Origin: Paenibacillus illinoisensis NBRC 15959
GTDB taxonomy: Bacteria > Bacillota > Bacilli > Paenibacillales > Paenibacillaceae
Assembly (NCBI RefSeq): GCF_004000925.1
Contig: NZ_BIME01000005.1
Span: 124,001-188,000, forward strand
DNA length: 64,000 nt
Direction of reading: 5' to 3'
Both the position numbers and the translations under genes were made by a program. Of this stretch, positions 61,794 to 64,000 are shown piece after piece. The stretch's first letter is position 1. Every line of letters starts with the position of its first letter. The notes beneath the pieces were generated by a model. It did not search any database, was not told the origin of the DNA, and was given only the letters and a program-made list of their open reading frames with translations.

Positions 61794-62939
61794 ATGACTA
61801 AAGTTTTTGTCGCAATTGATTTTCCACCAGAAAAAGGAGGAATTCATGATTATGCCTATGGGCTTATCTCTCAGATTCCTTCAGAAGAGGTTACGGTTCT
61901 AACCAATAAAATCAAAGATACGGTGGAATCGAATCAGTTTGACCGGAAAGCTGACTTTGAGATCATTCGGAAGCGAATATACTGGAACTCCAACAAAGTT
62001 CTGCTAATCCTATCGCAATTTATTTTAATATTACAGCTTATTATTCTGAAATGGCGTAGAAAGACGAGTGAGATTCACTTTGTTAATGTGTTCCCGGTAG
62101 GGGTTGCCGGGCCGTTCATGAAAGCATTCTTTGGAGTGAAATATTTCCCCTACGTACACGGTCTCGATGTTATGGGTATGGTAAACAGCAGGCTATTTCC
62201 ACTCTTAATGATGATTCTTAAACGGTCTGACAAGGTGATAGCGAATAGTCAGTATACCAAATCCAGGTTGATAGAACTGGGAATACATGAACATCAGATC
62301 GTGATCATCCCTCCAGGTCTGAATGTGAGTAAGTTAAGTGGTGCAGTCGAATCCGTGGAGGATGTTCGAGACAAGTATGATCTGCATGGTAAGAAAGTGA
62401 TGATTACCGTCTCTCGTCTGGTGGAGCGCAAAGGGCATGATGTCACACTCAAAGCAATCCGCCAAGTTATTAAGCATATTCCGAATCTTAAATATCTAAT
62501 ATGTGGTGATGGTCCTTACAGAGGTGAATTAGAACGTCTGGTTAGCCTATACGGTCTCGATACCATAGTTGTTTTCACTGGTGGAATTACCGATCAGGAA
62601 CTTCATCAATTATATGAATGTTCGGATATATTCATTATGCCCAGCCGTGATATTAAGGAGAAGGGTGATGTTGAAGGCTTTGGCATTGTGTTCCTTGAAG
62701 CCAATTATTATAAGTTGCCCGTCATTGCCGGTAATAGTGGAGGAATACCTGATGCAGTGAAGGATCAAGTTACAGGGTACTTGGTTGATCCAATGGATGA
62801 TATCGAAATCGCCAACCGTATTGAGGAGTTAGTTGTGAACGAGAAGTTGGCTGAAGAAATGGGAAATAATGGACATAATTGGGTTATCAATCATTGCCTA
62901 TGGTCACATCGTAGTCAATTGCTGAAAAAGTTGGCGTAA
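61794..62939 (+). CDS. Glycosyltransferase, GT4 family (fourth of four)
   Basis: The 381-residue protein has GT-B features: VFVAIDFPPEKGGIHDYAYGLI at the N-terminus, VSRLVERKGHDVTLKAIRQVIKHIPNLKYLICGDGPYRGELERL and EGFGIVFLEANYYKLPVIAGNSGGIPDAV in the donor domain. The ATG at 61794 follows AGGGAGAT; upstream in-frame codons belong to the overlap with the preceding gene. The acceptor is unknown. Confidence 0.9.
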   Translation: MTKVFVAIDFPPEKGGIHDYAYGLISQIPSEEVTVLTNKIKDTVESNQFDRKADFEIIRKRIYWNSNKVLLILSQFILILQLIILKWRRKTSEIHFVNVFPVGVAGPFMKAFFGVKYFPYVHGLDVMGMVNSRLFPLLMMILKRSDKVIANSQYTKSRLIELGIHEHQIVIIPPGLNVSKLSGAVESVEDVRDKYDLHGKKVMITVSRLVERKGHDVTLKAIRQVIKHIPNLKYLICGDGPYRGELERLVSLYGLDTIVVFTGGITDQELHQLYECSDIFIMPSRDIKEKGDVEGFGIVFLEANYYKLPVIAGNSGGIPDAVKDQVTGYLVDPMDDIEIANRIEELVVNEKLAEEMGNNGHNWVINHCLWSHRSQLLKKLA

Positions 62940-62970
62940 CCTCATTAAATTGTATTTTTGGAGGGGAACT

Positions 62971-63867
62971 ATGAGGGCTTCAATATCCATCTGTACACAT
63001 AATAGGGCTGTTGACACCATGCAGGCCGTGGAAAGTGTTTTGAATGGGGATGCAGAATCAAAAGATTATGAGATTTTGGTAGTAGATAATAACTCGTCAG
63101 ACAACACAAAGGAACTTTTTTACTCACATCATTTTCCTGAGAATGTTCGGTATATTTTTGAGCCTCAATTGGGTCTGTCCTACGCGCGAAATAGATCTAT
63201 AAAGGAAGCTAAAGGGGAGTTTATTTTATTTTTAGATGACGATGCACTGGCCTGTCCTTCTTGGATCAGAGAAATTATTCGCATATTTGACTTGAACTCA
63301 GAAATTGGCTGTGTGGGTGGGAAAATCGTACCAATCTGGGAAGGTGGCAAGCCCGAATGGATACCGAACGATATCATCAGTTTATATACACTTATGGATT
63401 TCTCTGGTGATATAGTAGAAATGGAGGCGCCAGCTATTCCATTTGGTGCAAATGTTGCCTTCAGAATGAGCATTTTTGAGCAGATGCAGCCCTTCAGAGA
63501 AGATTTAGGGCGTGTAGGAAGTAATCTGATGTCTAGCGAAGAAAGTGAGCTTATTGGCCGGGTTCGATTAGAGTATAAAGTATTTTACAATCCATACGCA
63601 GTTGTTGAGCACAAAATTGCTAAAAGTAGACTTACAAAACGTTGGTTATTAAGAAGAGTTTACTGGCAAGGAATTAGCGATGCTACCCGTTATCAAAAAA
63701 GCGGGTGGGGAATTTTTAAGCATGCAGCTAGAATAATTCAGGCAGTCTTATTAATTGTTATATCATTTAATAATGTTCAAAAGGTGATGAGTGAAATGGC
63801 AAAAATATCATACCGGAACGGAACAATTGTCGGTTCCTTCCGTAATGGCAGAGGATTGAACGCCTAA
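62971..63867 (+). CDS. Glycosyltransferase, GT2 family
   Basis: The 298-residue protein is a GT-A enzyme. SICTHNRAVDTMQAVESVLNG, ILVVDNNSSDNTKELF and GLSYARNRSIKEAKGEFILFLDDDALACPSWI include the DD(D) metal-binding motif. The later EESELIGRVRLEYKVFYNPYAVVEHKI is typical of GT2 enzymes of polymer clusters. GGAGGGG precedes the ATG. The next gene starts in an overlapping TAATG. Confidence 0.9.
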   Translation: MRASISICTHNRAVDTMQAVESVLNGDAESKDYEILVVDNNSSDNTKELFYSHHFPENVRYIFEPQLGLSYARNRSIKEAKGEFILFLDDDALACPSWIREIIRIFDLNSEIGCVGGKIVPIWEGGKPEWIPNDIISLYTLMDFSGDIVEMEAPAIPFGANVAFRMSIFEQMQPFREDLGRVGSNLMSSEESELIGRVRLEYKVFYNPYAVVEHKIAKSRLTKRWLLRRVYWQGISDATRYQKSGWGIFKHAARIIQAVLLIVISFNNVQKVMSEMAKISYRNGTIVGSFRNGRGLNA

Positions 63868-64000
63868 TGAGTATGGCCGTTGCCAAAAACAGACGTGACT
63901 ACAGCATGATTCAAAACATTCTTATGACGAGTTTTGCCAATATTCTTATTATGGGTGTTACAACACTCACGTCCATTGTGACAGCCCGCATGTTTGGGGC
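63867..64000 (+). CDS. Wzx-like polysaccharide flippase, N-terminal fragment
   Basis: The frame starts at ATG 63867, overlapping the stop of the GT2 gene (TAATG), and runs off the window after 44 codons. The sequence SMIQNILMTSFANILIMGVTTLTSIVTARMFG is the first membrane helix of polysaccharide flippases (MATE/Wzx group), including the conserved arginine before the Phe-Gly turn. It would turn lipid-linked repeat units to the outside, complementing the Wzy-like gene. Its length and end are not visible. Confidence 0.75.
   Translation, partial: MSMAVAKNRRDYSMIQNILMTSFANILIMGVTTLTSIVTARMFG

Noticed and set aside
1..64000. CRISPR arrays, tRNA or rRNA genes
   Set aside because: No regularly spaced direct repeats and no cloverleaf with a T-loop GGTTCGAATCC-type motif were seen; GTTCAAAT near 23937 lacks matching arms.

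Overview
The window looks like a chromosomal segment of a Gram-positive Bacillales bacterium, most likely Paenibacillus. This rests on strong AGGAGG-type ribosome binding sites, TTG/GTG starts, a class I heat-shock CIRCE operator, PBSX (Xkd)-type tail genes, a yhgD/yhgE-like pair, and a YwqC/D/E-type exopolysaccharide system. The genus call is inference from protein style; no database was searched.

Region 1 (1-23.5 kb) is a contractile-tail locus with two tandem modules. Module A (446-8241) runs tail assembly chaperone, tape measure, LysM protein, gpD-like hub protein, DUF2577, DUF2634, baseplate J, DUF2313, fibre. Module B (8517-20792) repeats this order with diverged genes and also has a terminator-like protein, sheath and tube. 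One lysis cassette (small CD1375-like protein, holin, GH25 muramidase) follows. No capsid, portal, terminase, integrase or repressor lies in the window. The gene directly upstream of module A is the end of a beta-helix protein, not a tube gene. This suggests an R-type tailocin (defective phage tail) with two tape/baseplate/fibre sets and perhaps one shared sheath and tube. Both chaperone genes end in the canonical A-AAA-AAC slippery heptamer with a -1 frame extension.

Region 2 (24-34 kb) holds a peptide ABC transporter (binding protein and two permeases, no ATPase), htpG behind a CIRCE operator, dgt and a luciferase-like monooxygenase. Four copies of a roughly 115-140 bp structured intergenic repeat lie between 22.1 and 31.2 kb, all in one orientation, with compensatory changes in the stem.

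Region 3 (34-50 kb) carries ordinary chromosomal genes: a chemotaxis receptor, an RNA methyltransferase-like gene, a D-2-hydroxyacid dehydrogenase (minus strand), a 2'-5' RNA ligase-like protein, a SleB/CwlJ-type cell wall hydrolase, a MurG/UgtP-type glycosyltransferase (minus strand), a TetR regulator with its probable target yhgE/pip, and a complete gltB without an adjacent gltD.

Region 4 (50.6-64 kb) is an exopolysaccharide locus. A divergent XRE regulator faces a promoter whose spacer is a perfect palindrome. The operon then encodes an unknown 144-residue protein, a PHP-type tyrosine phosphatase, a chain-length co-polymerase, a BY-kinase, a candidate EAR/epsC-like leader RNA, GalU, a priming sugar transferase, a UDP-xylose synthase-like enzyme, four GT4 transferases, a Wzy-like polymerase, a GT2 transferase and the start of a Wzx-like flippase cut by the window end. 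Together these make a Wzx/Wzy-type polysaccharide pathway under tyrosine phosphorylation control.
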